Assembly: GCF_025628885.1 (NCBI RefSeq) | Contig: NZ_JAOTIF010000016.1 | Location: forward strand, 62,001-126,000 | Direction: 5' to 3' | DNA length: 64,000 bases | Source: Paraflavisolibacter caeni | GTDB taxonomy: Bacteria; Bacteroidota; Bacteroidia; Chitinophagales; Chitinophagaceae | Shown: positions 1 through 8,468 of the stretch, piece by piece | How positions within the stretch are numbered: the first letter of the stretch is position 1 | How the letters are laid out: each line of letters begins with the position of its first letter | The notes under the pieces: generated by a model | The model's input: only the letters and a program-made list of their open reading frames with translations | What the model was told of the DNA's origin: nothing | Database searches by the model: none | Translations under genes and position numbers: made by a program

Positions 1-383
1 ATGGCAGGGTTTAAAATATTCATGAAGTAGCCAGCCAATAATAATTTCAGATAATCTCTCTTTCTTACTTTTAATATTTGGTGTCCATGTTCATTGACAA
101 TTACCTTTTTGAAGAACAAGTAATAAATACCTACCGATATCAAAAAAGTACTGCCGACAATCCCGATCTCCGTTTTGCGTTCACCAAATTCAGAGAACAG
201 TTCGGTAAACATATTCGATGCAACAGCCAGTGTAATATCACTGAAGGAAACACCGATGATAAAAGCCAGCCCGCCTTTAATGCCGTTATTAATGCTTTGT
301 TTGAGAATGGAGAAAATAACCGGTCCCACCGATATACTCAATAACAAACCTAACGTAGTTCCTTTCCAGATAGCCTCAAGCAT
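1..383 (-). CDS. LysE family amino-acid/metabolite exporter, partial (3' end outside window)
   Basis: Reading the minus strand from the ATG at 383 gives 127 codons with no stop before the window edge. The protein begins MLEAIWKGTTLGLLLSISVG and continues through hydrophobic segments separated by short loops, with a GPVIFSILKQ stretch and an LLLAGYFMNILNPA end. This is the N-terminal half of a LysE/RhtB-type transporter (GP in the first helix, NPK/NPA-like motif later). It should sit in the inner membrane and export amino acids or similar small molecules; the substrate cannot be told. It starts 16 nt after the stop of the GH3-like gene, so the two are probably co-transcribed. Plus-strand reading frames over the same DNA are shadows. 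The family is fairly certain; the C-terminus is not visible. Confidence 0.75.
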   Translation of the reverse strand, partial: MLEAIWKGTTLGLLLSISVGPVIFSILKQSINNGIKGGLAFIIGVSFSDITLAVASNMFTELFSEFGERKTEIGIVGSTFLISVGIYYLFFKKVIVNEHGHQILKVRKRDYLKLLLAGYFMNILNPA

Positions 384-399
384 AATATCAAATGAGAAG

Positions 400-1947
400 T
401 TAACTTTCGGACTTTACTTCATATTTCGTCTTTAAAAATTCATTCCAGTCCTGGAGCATTTTGCCCTTGAGTACTCTTGGAAATTTATGTTGGCTGCCGA
501 GTTTGCCTTCTCTTTCCATGAATTGCATAAACACGTCTTCAGGTAACTTTTGAAGGAACACTTCTTTCAGTGCGCTGGTGCGCTCAACAGCATAGTCATC
601 GTTCAACTCACACAGGTGCTGGTCAATTTTATCGCGCAGCAATGTTTCATCCACCGGATCATTGCAGGCTACATACCATTTGTGTGCGAATAAACTTTCG
701 TAGGGGAAACCAACTACAGTAAATTCTGGGATTGAAATATTCAATTCATTACTTACTACTTCAATGGCTTTGTTCATATTGTCCACGCTCAAGTGTTCAC
801 CAACAAGGCTCAGGAAGTGTTTGGTTCTGCCAGTAATCACAACCTCGTTTCTTTCCAGATCGACAAAACGTAAGGTATCACCGATCAGATAACGCCAGGC
901 ACCAGCATTTGTACTCATTAACAGAGCATACTCTTTTCCCAACTCTACCTCATTAATCAACAAAGCTTCAGGATGTTCTACCAACTTTCCATCGCTGGTA
1001 AAGTTTTTATCGTTGAAGGGGACGAACTCCATGAAAATGTTGTTATCCAAAAATAGTCGCATGCCTTTGGAGTTCTCACGGTCGCGGTAAGCAATGAACC
1101 CTTCACTGGACAAGTAGTTCTCTATATAAATGATGGGTTTGCCCAACAACTTTTCAAAGCCCTTTTTATAAGGCTCGAAGGCTACGCCACCATGCACGAA
1201 GAATCCGAGGTTAGGCCAAATTTCATGGATATTGTTCAGTTTATAGTGCTCGATGATCATTTCCATACACATCTGACACCAGGCAGGCACACCTACAATA
1301 TAGCCGATGTCCCATTCAGGTGCCTTCTCTACAATTTCATTGAGCTTTTGGTTCCAGTCTTTAATAGCAGCAATACGACCACCTGGCTTATAAAATGTTT
1401 GAAACCAGAAAGGCCTGTTTTTCATTAATATACCGCTGAGGTCGCCAGCATACCATCCGGCCTTACCTTTTTGTAAGTCTGTAGCACCTCCCAACATCAG
1501 GAAACCTTTGGTCATTGATTGCCGAGGGAGGTGGCTATAATTCATGAGAGACAGCAACTGCCTGATGTTATTGATGCGGTTGCTGCGCAACATATCTTTA
1601 GTAACGGGGATAAACTTACTGGCAGATTCGGAAGTGCCCGAGCTTAATGCATAGTACTTGATCTTTCCAGGCCATGCAACGTCAGGTACGCCGTCCAGTG
1701 TTTTCTTCCACCACTCCTCGTATATTTTATTATAATCATGTACAGGGACAAGCTCCTGAAATTTCCTAGCAAGCTCATTACTAAATAATATTTCATCGAA
1801 ATGATATTGCTGCCCAAACTCTGTGAACCTAGCCTTCTTCAACAACTTCTTCAATACCTGCAGCTGTTGCTGTAACGGATCGTTACCCGATAAGCGCAAT
1901 GCTTTAGCAATAGTATTCGGTATTTTAATATCAAGAAAACTCGCCAT
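400..1947 (-). CDS. GH3 auxin-responsive-promoter family protein (acyl-adenylate-forming enzyme)
   Basis: 515 residues. It resembles the GH3 family, known from plants as acyl-acid amido synthetases and widespread in Bacteroidota without an assigned substrate. Visible hallmarks are the ATP-binding P-loop-like stretch LSSGTSESASK (about residues 101-111), the GYIVGVPAW segment, YLSSEGF around residue 280, and an ALLMSTNAGAWRYLIGDTLRF core in which a carboxylate-AMP would be held. The C-terminal part ends in the usual small lid. It is expected to be cytoplasmic and to activate a carboxylic acid with ATP, then transfer it to an amine. A TATATTTG element lies 19 nt upstream of the ATG. The LysE-type exporter gene follows by 16 nt, which suggests the product or a precursor is exported (inference). 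Confidence 0.8.
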   Translation of the reverse strand: MASFLDIKIPNTIAKALRLSGNDPLQQQLQVLKKLLKKARFTEFGQQYHFDEILFSNELARKFQELVPVHDYNKIYEEWWKKTLDGVPDVAWPGKIKYYALSSGTSESASKFIPVTKDMLRSNRINNIRQLLSLMNYSHLPRQSMTKGFLMLGGATDLQKGKAGWYAGDLSGILMKNRPFWFQTFYKPGGRIAAIKDWNQKLNEIVEKAPEWDIGYIVGVPAWCQMCMEMIIEHYKLNNIHEIWPNLGFFVHGGVAFEPYKKGFEKLLGKPIIYIENYLSSEGFIAYRDRENSKGMRLFLDNNIFMEFVPFNDKNFTSDGKLVEHPEALLINEVELGKEYALLMSTNAGAWRYLIGDTLRFVDLERNEVVITGRTKHFLSLVGEHLSVDNMNKAIEVVSNELNISIPEFTVVGFPYESLFAHKWYVACNDPVDETLLRDKIDQHLCELNDDYAVERTSALKEVFLQKLPEDVFMQFMEREGKLGSQHKFPRVLKGKMLQDWNEFLKTKYEVKSES

Positions 1948-1966
1948 GCAAGTGATTTATATTTGT

Positions 1967-1974
1967 CAAATATA
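1967..1974 (-). promoter_or_regulatory. -7 promoter element (TATATTTG)
   Basis: Exact match on the minus strand to the Bacteroidota -7 consensus TAnnTTTG, 19 nt before the GH3-like ATG. The predicted transcript has a leader of roughly 15 nt. No convincing -33 element was seen. Confidence 0.55.
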
Positions 1975-2040
1975 AAGGTAGGAGGAGTTTATTATTATTT
2001 GGTTTTTGGCCAACGGTTACTATACCTGGTTGAAACAGTT

Positions 2041-3963
2041 TTACCCATCCAGATTTCTATAGTTTTTTAGGATTAGTTTCACATCATGCATTGGTTCATA
2101 ATTGCGTGCGTACCAATAATCCAAACGGGAAATATTTTCATTTAAGATGTCCTTCTTTGGTCCCAGCACACTAACGACAGCCTGTCGCAGGACAGGTAAT
2201 CCTTTGCCACGGGTATGATAGCCAATCCACGTTTTGCGGCCAATGAGCACGCGCATGGAATTACCCAAAAAGCTCAGAGGTTTTTTGATCACTAATAAGT
2301 GTATGGGAAAACTGATGAGGAATATCAGCGCTGTAATCATATCAACCAAACGTTTGCTACGCTTTTTGTGAGGTTGAGCAAGGTTAAATTTTTCTTCAGC
2401 AGTCAATACTTCGCCACTTGTATAACTTAAATCGCTTCCCACGATACTACTGCTGCCTTCCATATGGAACCAAGTAGAAACCGGAATATGCTGGATCAAA
2501 TACATTACAGACCGAGCAGGAATTTCGCCCACACACATGATCAGTTCCTTTGCACCTGAAGCCAGTGCTATTGCTTCCATATTTTGAAGCATTGCATGGA
2601 TATTGGTTTGAGTATCGATAGAAAGCCGGTCAATAATTTTTTTATGCAATTTTTGTTGTTGCAAAATATGTTTCACTTCTTCAAATTCTTTTTCTGAGCC
2701 GGCAATTAGTATATAAGGCTTCGAAATGGAATGGGGCGGATGTTGCAATAACTTTCCTTTGAGCAAAACGAGACGGAATAAAAATAAGAGCAGAAAAGAA
2801 AGCAGTGAACCAAATAATACGATACCCCTGGAAAAACGATAGTGCTCGGGCAGCAGGGCATAGCCAGCCAACAGTGTCAGCAAGGCAATAAGAGAAGAGC
2901 GAACCAAGGTCCTTTGCCTGAAAGTTTTATTATATAGGCCTGAAAAGTAAGCTACAGCCAGATAAACAAAAGTAAATGCAGGAAAAGCGACCTGTAATAA
3001 TGTGTTGGGATATACGTGACCACCTTTGACCACATTTGCCCAAGCTTCTTTCACCAGCCAGAAAGAAAACAAAATAATGACGGCATCAATTAAAGGCAGT
3101 CCAATCCATCGCACCAGTTTTGCAACAGCAGAGATCAATGCCCGCACCCAGATGGCGAAATGAATGGCCGCATTAAAGATACCGGCCTTGGCACCGCCAT
3201 AGTGCTTGTGCACGAATATGCTCATCGCCTGAAAAAACATCCGCACATAGTTAAGGCTACCACGTTTCGTGCTTTCACCCTTGAAGTGAATGATCTCTGT
3301 TTCCGCCAGGTAATAATTTTGGAAACCACCTTCTTCCTGGATCCGGTAGCTAAGGTCTATATCCTCTCCATACATAAAGAATGTTTCATCAAAAGAACCC
3401 ACCTTTTCCAATACATCTTTCCGAACCATCATGAAAGCACCTGCCAGTACGTCGACCTTGTGATTTTGATGAGCATCCAGATGTCCAAGGTAATAGCGAC
3501 TAAAGATCTTAGATTTTGGGAAAAGTGCAGACAAGCCAAAAAGTTTAAAGAGAGAAGTAGTGGGCGCAGGAAAAGCCCTCTTAGACTCTTTTAAAAAATT
3601 GCCTGACCCATCGAGCATCCGCACACCAAGAGCACCAGCATCTGAGTGTTTCAGGAAGAAATGCAGGCATTTTTCGATTGTGTCCTCAGCGATTATGGTA
3701 TCGGGGTTTAGGAAAAGGATATAATTGCCGGTAGCGTACTGCAAGCCTTTATTGCAAGCCTTTGCAAAGCCCAGGTTAGCACCAGCCTGAAGAAATTGTA
3801 CCTTAGGGAACTTTGGTTGCAAGTATTCAATACTACCATCAGAGGATTGGTTATCCACTACAATAACCTGAATATTTTGCAATGTGCCCTTTTGCAAAGA
3901 ATACAGACACTGCTCCAGAAAGTGCTTGACGTTGTAGTTTACTATGATGACTGAGACTTGCAA
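2041..3963 (-). CDS. Family 2 glycosyltransferase fused to a degenerate membrane sugar-transferase module
   Basis: 640 residues. Residues 1-260 are a GT-A glycosyltransferase of the rhamnosyltransferase (WbbL-like) type: VDNQSSDGS at 36-44, NLGFAKACN at 63-71, LNPDT at 85-89 as the metal-binding site, and FMYGEDIDLSYR at 196-207. Residues 285-400 hold about four membrane segments. Residues 415-530 look like the Rossmann-type middle domain of WcaJ-like polyprenyl-phosphate sugar transferases. KRLVDMITALIFLISFPIHL at 537-556 resembles their re-entrant helix, and the end WYARNYEPMHDVKLILKNY resembles their C-terminus. The cytoplasmic catalytic part between these, with its Asp-Glu pair and PRP motif, is missing, so only the GT2 part is likely active. 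It probably works in surface polysaccharide synthesis. The start is a TTG at 3963, 5 nt after a TTTCTTTG element. Confidence 0.8.
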   Translation of the reverse strand: MQVSVIIVNYNVKHFLEQCLYSLQKGTLQNIQVIVVDNQSSDGSIEYLQPKFPKVQFLQAGANLGFAKACNKGLQYATGNYILFLNPDTIIAEDTIEKCLHFFLKHSDAGALGVRMLDGSGNFLKESKRAFPAPTTSLFKLFGLSALFPKSKIFSRYYLGHLDAHQNHKVDVLAGAFMMVRKDVLEKVGSFDETFFMYGEDIDLSYRIQEEGGFQNYYLAETEIIHFKGESTKRGSLNYVRMFFQAMSIFVHKHYGGAKAGIFNAAIHFAIWVRALISAVAKLVRWIGLPLIDAVIILFSFWLVKEAWANVVKGGHVYPNTLLQVAFPAFTFVYLAVAYFSGLYNKTFRQRTLVRSSLIALLTLLAGYALLPEHYRFSRGIVLFGSLLSFLLLFLFRLVLLKGKLLQHPPHSISKPYILIAGSEKEFEEVKHILQQQKLHKKIIDRLSIDTQTNIHAMLQNMEAIALASGAKELIMCVGEIPARSVMYLIQHIPVSTWFHMEGSSSIVGSDLSYTSGEVLTAEEKFNLAQPHKKRSKRLVDMITALIFLISFPIHLLVIKKPLSFLGNSMRVLIGRKTWIGYHTRGKGLPVLRQAVVSVLGPKKDILNENISRLDYWYARNYEPMHDVKLILKNYRNLDG

Positions 3964-3968
3964 GGGTA

Positions 3969-3976
3969 CAAAGAAA
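3969..3976 (-). promoter_or_regulatory. -7-like element (TTTCTTTG) at the GT2 gene
   Basis: Differs from TAnnTTTG only at the second base. It ends 5 nt before the TTG start, so the transcript would begin at or next to the start codon (leaderless). Confidence 0.4.
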
Positions 3977-4057
3977 GAGGGAAAGCGGGAAAGTAGGAAT
4001 AATCAGGGAAATAATTGGCATTTATGATGTAGATGCAGACTTTTTAACCGAAGGCAC

Positions 4058-4852
4058 TTACTTCGAACTGATTTGAACCCCGATCAACAGTGCCATGTGC
4101 AATCCAAACCATTGCTGGCTTCCCCAGCCATCAGCGATGAGAAAGTGGCTGTAGTTAGCAAAAGCACCTTTTGCATTAGCCTCGGCAAACAATAGTTTTG
4201 AAATGTTGTAACGGAGCCCTCCTTCCAATACTATTACATAACCAGTTATGTTATACCGATCATCCCTGTGCTTTCCCATGATTGTTGTATTCGTTTTGGG
4301 AATGACCGGACCTGCACCGGCTTTGAACAGCAAGTTCAGGACTTTCACACCATTCTTATCTTGCAACAGAGGTTTCCATTTCATCCATTTCAATAGAGCG
4401 TAGTTAGCACCATCGCTATGCTCCAATTGGACGAAGTCAGGGTTGATCAGTGTATCTGTTTCGTAATTATGGCCATTGATGGTTCCTTGCATGCGCACAG
4501 GTTGCGACTGAAGTATATAATACTTGATATGATCAAAGTTGAATTCGATGCCCCAGTTCTTTTTATAATTGTAATAACCTAATGCGTAGCTATATTGAGG
4601 TGCTCCCTGGCTAAAGTCCAGGCCTTCGTCATCTTTACCTCGCACATTTTCAAGCGTAAAATCAAAAGCAGGGTGGGCGGAACTTTTCAACCTGATATCG
4701 CTCTTAGAATAAAAAGACCGGTTTGTGCCAATAGCTATATAAAAGGTGCGCGGCTTTTCCTCCTTTTGAGCAGGAATATTCATTTGTGCTTGCAAAGCAT
4801 TGCTATAAAGCATAAAAAGTATGAATATAAATATTCCAACTACCTTTTGCAT
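4058..4852 (-). CDS. Exported outer-membrane-like protein of unknown function
   Basis: 264 residues. The N-terminus MQKVVGIFIFILFMLYSNA followed by LQAQ is a signal peptide cleaved near residue 23. The rest is rich in alternating polar/aromatic strands (SYALGYYNYKKNWGIEFNF, YALLKWMKWKP, YVIVLEGGLRYNISKLLFAE) and ends in GLHMALLIGVQISSK, which fits a small outer-membrane beta-barrel of 8-10 strands. No enzymatic motif was seen and the specific family is not recognised. It stands alone between the GT2 gene and the divergent suhB gene. No clear -7 element was found upstream. The location in the outer membrane is an inference from strand pattern and signal peptide. Confidence 0.7.
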   Translation of the reverse strand: MQKVVGIFIFILFMLYSNALQAQMNIPAQKEEKPRTFYIAIGTNRSFYSKSDIRLKSSAHPAFDFTLENVRGKDDEGLDFSQGAPQYSYALGYYNYKKNWGIEFNFDHIKYYILQSQPVRMQGTINGHNYETDTLINPDFVQLEHSDGANYALLKWMKWKPLLQDKNGVKVLNLLFKAGAGPVIPKTNTTIMGKHRDDRYNITGYVIVLEGGLRYNISKLLFAEANAKGAFANYSHFLIADGWGSQQWFGLHMALLIGVQISSK

Positions 4853-5115
4853 ACACTGGTCATAAGGATGCGGTTAGTAGGTAAATAGATTAAGTGCTTG
4901 CCCATTATAAAACTTCAAAAGACGGGCCTGAATTTTTAAAGTAGTGTTGATGACGAGGGGACTCCAGGCTGGAGGGAGGGAGAAGATAACAGATGATAGA
5001 GGTAGATTGAAGTATTGTGGGTTGGAGAAGGTATGGCACGGCAGAGAAGAATGAATTTGGTGCGGGCGTACAAAACAAACCTGTAAATCAGTAACCAATC
5101 CCAGCAATCGATGGT

Positions 5116-5123
5116 TATCTTTG
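5116..5123 (+). promoter_or_regulatory. -7 promoter element (TATCTTTG), predicted leaderless start of suhB
   Basis: Perfect TAnnTTTG match ending 3 nt before the ATG at 5127. Since the element is centred about 7 nt upstream of the transcription start, the mRNA would start at the A of the ATG. Confidence 0.6.
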
Positions 5124-5126
5124 CGC

Positions 5127-5900
5127 ATGCTTAAATCAACTCTATTAGAAGCCGTGCAGTCGGCAGCTGATGAAGTGCGGCGCTTCATTGACCTGGATTT
5201 TAAAATTTCCAATAAGGAAGGGGTGAACAACCTTGTAACCGAAGTGGACCATGCATCTGAAAAGATCATCATAGATACGATCAAAAAGAACTTCCCTGAC
5301 CACTATATTCTGACTGAAGAATCAGGGGAAATTTACCAGGATTCGCAATACAAATGGATCATAGACCCTATTGATGGCACAGTGAATTTTGCCCACCGTA
5401 TTCCTATCTGCTGTATTTCCATTGGTGTGGAGCATAACGGCAAAATGATACTTGGCGCGGTTTACAATCCTTTCATGAATGAAATGTTCTTAGCAGAAAG
5501 AGGATGTGGCGCCACACTCAACGACAGACCAATCAGCGTTAGCAAGAAGGAAAAAGTAGAGAACTCCTGCCTGGTTACTGGTTTTCCCTACACTTATCTT
5601 GATATGCCCAATGGACCGTTGGAAGTATTTGACCGCCTGATCCGCAGGGGCGTTCCTGTCCGCCGACTGGGCTCTGCAGCGATAGACCTTTGCTGGGTAG
5701 CCTGTGGCCGTTTTGATGGTTTTTACGAGCATAAACTGAATGCATGGGACAGCGCTGCCGGATTTTTACTGGTGGAAGAAGCTGGTGGCAGAGTAACCGA
5801 TATGAAAGGAAGCCCGTATTCACCATATCAGCCAGGAATTGTAGCTACCAATGGTATTATACATAATGAACTGTTGAAATGGGTGAATAACGAAATTTGA
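5127..5900 (+). CDS. suhB: Inositol-1-monophosphatase family protein
   Basis: 257 residues from the ATG at 5127; the in-frame TTG at 5121 lies inside the promoter element and is rejected as a start. The fold signature is complete: EESGE (metal-binding Glu), IDPIDGTVNFAH (the DPIDGT motif binding Mg2+ and phosphate) and the C-terminal WDSAAGFLLVEEAGG. Members dephosphorylate myo-inositol phosphate or related sugar phosphates with Mg2+ in the cytoplasm; several bacterial members (SuhB) also act in rRNA transcription complexes. Length is normal. thiL follows after 40 nt in the same direction, and thiL and the protease gene after it may be read together with suhB. The exact substrate cannot be decided from sequence. 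Confidence 0.9.
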   Translation: MLKSTLLEAVQSAADEVRRFIDLDFKISNKEGVNNLVTEVDHASEKIIIDTIKKNFPDHYILTEESGEIYQDSQYKWIIDPIDGTVNFAHRIPICCISIGVEHNGKMILGAVYNPFMNEMFLAERGCGATLNDRPISVSKKEKVENSCLVTGFPYTYLDMPNGPLEVFDRLIRRGVPVRRLGSAAIDLCWVACGRFDGFYEHKLNAWDSAAGFLLVEEAGGRVTDMKGSPYSPYQPGIVATNGIIHNELLKWVNNEI

Positions 5901-5940
5901 GGTAGTAAACATCAAACTATAATTTGTAAATAGTGAATAA

Positions 5941-6972
5941 ATGAGTGATCGCACAGAAATATCTACTCTAGGTGAGTTTGGTTTGATAGATCATTTGACT
6001 AAGAATATTGAAATACAAAATGCATCTAGTATTGTTGGTGTGGGTGACGATGCGGCCGTGATTGACCATTTTGGCAAGCAAACGGTGATCACCAATGACC
6101 TGTTGGTTGAAGGGGTACACTTTGATCTGATGTACACACCTTTGAAACACCTGGGTTATAAAACAGTAGTGGTGAATGTGAGCGACATCTACGCCATGAA
6201 TGCCACTCCAACACAGATCATCCTTGGTCTGGCCTTCAGCAATCGCTTTAGCCTGGAAGCCCTGGATGAATTTTATGAAGGTGTTTATGCTGCCTGTGAA
6301 GAATATGGGGTAGACCTGATTGGGGGTGATACCACATCTTCGCAGAAAGGTTTTATTATTTCCTGCACTGCCATAGGCGAAGTAGCACCAGACAAGTACA
6401 CGAAGAGAAGCGGGGCACAAAAAGGAGACTTGCTCTGTGTGAGCGGTGACCTGGGAGCTGCTTTTCTGGGACTTACTTTATTGGAGCGGGAAAAGAGAAT
6501 ATTCCAGGAAAGCCCAGGTGTGCAGCCAGACCTTGAGGGAGAAAAATATATTGTAGGCAGGATATTAAAACCTGAGGCAAGAAAGGACATCACTGCTTTT
6601 TTTGCGGAAGCTGAGATTACACCTACTTCGATGATTGACGTGAGTGATGGCCTTAGTTCGGAGATACTGCACATCTGCAAGCAAAGTGAAGTAGGTTGTG
6701 TATTGTACGAAGAAAAAATCCCCATTGCGGAAGAAAGCCGGCAGGCTGCATTTAAATTCAACCTTGACCCAACGGCCTGTGCCCTGAGTGGAGGGGAAGA
6801 TTATGAACTTCTGTTTACCATTAAGCAGGATGATTACGATAAACTGAAGGATCATCCAGAGATCAGTGTAATTGGTTATATAACAGACGAAGAGGCAGGT
6901 GCCCAAATTTATACGAAGGGTGGGAGCAAACATCCTATTACAGCCCAGGGATGGAATGCTTTTAATGGGTAA
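5941..6972 (+). CDS. thiL: Thiamine-monophosphate kinase
   Basis: 343 residues, normal for ThiL. It phosphorylates thiamine monophosphate to thiamine diphosphate with ATP, the last step of cofactor synthesis. Visible hallmarks are the GVGDDAAVID metal/ATP motif near residue 37, TNDLLVEGVHFDL (substrate loop), NVSDIYAMNATP, LIGGDTTSS, IDVSDGLSSEI and the C-terminal ALSGGEDYELLFT. The gene lies 40 nt after suhB and 21 nt before an S41 protease gene. No other thi genes are in the window, so it is an isolated thiamine gene, as is common for thiL. Confidence 0.93.
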   Translation: MSDRTEISTLGEFGLIDHLTKNIEIQNASSIVGVGDDAAVIDHFGKQTVITNDLLVEGVHFDLMYTPLKHLGYKTVVVNVSDIYAMNATPTQIILGLAFSNRFSLEALDEFYEGVYAACEEYGVDLIGGDTTSSQKGFIISCTAIGEVAPDKYTKRSGAQKGDLLCVSGDLGAAFLGLTLLEREKRIFQESPGVQPDLEGEKYIVGRILKPEARKDITAFFAEAEITPTSMIDVSDGLSSEILHICKQSEVGCVLYEEKIPIAEESRQAAFKFNLDPTACALSGGEDYELLFTIKQDDYDKLKDHPEISVIGYITDEEAGAQIYTKGGSKHPITAQGWNAFNG

Positions 6973-6993
6973 ATCGTAAATACCATTAGGGTT

Positions 6994-8466
6994 ATGAGAT
7001 TGTTTTACAGCGTCATCCTGGTGTTGCTGCTTGGAAGTTGTACAGTGTCCAAAGAATTTTCAACCGGCAAAAAATACGATGCCAGCGAATTGACAGAAGA
7101 TTATGCCTTGTTCCGAAATATCCTGCAGGATGCTCATCCTGGCCTTTACTGGTATACGCCCAAAGACAGCATAGATTATTATTTTAATCTGGGGCAAAGC
7201 ATGCTGAAAGATTCCATGACAGAGCCAGGGTTCAGAAATGTGTTAAGTTATGTGGTTTCTAAAGTCAGGTGTGGCCACACTTCCATAAAGCCGTCCAAGC
7301 AATATGCCAAAAAGAGCAGGCGGAGCAGCCGTTTTTTCCCCATAGTACTTAAACTGTGGCCGGATACTGCGGTGCTGACGCTCAATTTAAACCGAAGGGA
7401 TTCCTTACTGAAAAGAGGCAATGTGGTTACGGCTATCGACAATAAGCCCATGAATGAAATTGTCGACTCGCTGTTTCAATACTTACCCGCTGATGGTTAT
7501 AATCTTACACACAAATACCAAACTTTAAGCAACAGGGGCATTTTTGGGTCAATTTATTCTTCTGTATATGGTGTAAAGTCGTCCTACCAGGTTGAATACC
7601 TAGACAGTCTTGGCGTCAAAAGGAAAGCGACCATTCCATTATACAGGGTACAGGATGATTCTACATACAGGGAAATGCGCATACCACAGATGACCCGGCG
7701 AGAAGCTAAAAGACGAAGACTAGAGGATAACCGCACCCTTCAATTTGATACTTCACTGGATATGGCAGTGATGGACCTGAGCACCTTTACAAAGGGTTAC
7801 CGGCTGCCTTCATTTTTTAAATCTTCTTTCAGGGAGCTCAGAAAAAAAGGAACTAAAAACCTTGTTATAGACCTGCGTGGCAATGGCGGTGGCAGCATTA
7901 CCAATTCGAACCTGCTGACGAAATTCATTGCCTCCGGCCGTTTTAAGGTGGCAGATTCTCTTTATGCTATAAAAAGGGGAAGCCCTTATGCCAAGTACCG
8001 CCAGAACCGGTTTAGCAATTGGCTGTTTCTTGAATTCTTTACCAGTAAAAAGAAAGATGGACACTATCATTTTGGTTATTTTGAACGAAAACGATTCAAA
8101 CCCAAAAAGAAAAATCACTACAATGGCACGGTGTACATCCTCACCGGAGGCAACACTTTTTCAGCGTCTACCTTGTTTACACAGGCTGTAAAAAAGCAGG
8201 AGAATGTAATCGTGGTGGGAGAAGAAACCGGCGGAGGTGCCTATGGTAATAACGCATGGTTGATTCCAGATGTTACCTTACCACACACCAAGGTACGTTT
8301 TCGCTTACCTCTTTTCAGGCTGGTCGTGGATAAGAGCCTGCCTAAAAATGGCCGGGGCGTTATACCCGAGGTCGAAGCAGATCCATCTACAGATGCCATC
8401 CGCAGGAATGTTGATTTCAAGAAGGAGAAGGTGGTGGATATGATCAAGAATGGAAAGCGGATATAA
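6994..8466 (+). CDS. S41 family (C-terminal processing-like) peptidase, lipoprotein
   Basis: 490 residues. The N-terminus MRLFYSVILVLLLGSCTVSK is a lipoprotein signal with lipobox LGSC, so the mature protein is lipid-anchored facing the periplasm or outer membrane. The S41 catalytic domain lies in the C-terminal half: LVIDLRGNGGGSITNS, then YILTGGNTFSASTLFTQAVK with the nucleophile Ser in FSAS, and VVGEETGGGAYGN. A PDZ-like segment (VVTAIDNKPMNEIVDS) precedes it at about residues 135-155. Such proteins cleave C-termini of secreted or damaged proteins. It follows thiL by 21 nt and probably shares its transcript. It is convergent with the omega-amidase gene, with only 2 nt between the stops. 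Confidence 0.85.
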   Translation: MRLFYSVILVLLLGSCTVSKEFSTGKKYDASELTEDYALFRNILQDAHPGLYWYTPKDSIDYYFNLGQSMLKDSMTEPGFRNVLSYVVSKVRCGHTSIKPSKQYAKKSRRSSRFFPIVLKLWPDTAVLTLNLNRRDSLLKRGNVVTAIDNKPMNEIVDSLFQYLPADGYNLTHKYQTLSNRGIFGSIYSSVYGVKSSYQVEYLDSLGVKRKATIPLYRVQDDSTYREMRIPQMTRREAKRRRLEDNRTLQFDTSLDMAVMDLSTFTKGYRLPSFFKSSFRELRKKGTKNLVIDLRGNGGGSITNSNLLTKFIASGRFKVADSLYAIKRGSPYAKYRQNRFSNWLFLEFFTSKKKDGHYHFGYFERKRFKPKKKNHYNGTVYILTGGNTFSASTLFTQAVKKQENVIVVGEETGGGAYGNNAWLIPDVTLPHTKVRFRLPLFRLVVDKSLPKNGRGVIPEVEADPSTDAIRRNVDFKKEKVVDMIKNGKRI

Positions 8467-8468
8467 GT

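Noticed and set aside
3160-3594. A 144-codon plus-strand frame inside the GT2 gene
   Set aside because: The opposite strand encodes a complete GT2 with all motifs; the frame has no family-like features.
5121-5126. TTG at 5121 as the suhB start
   Set aside because: It lies within the TATCTTTG promoter element, and the ATG at 5127 follows directly.
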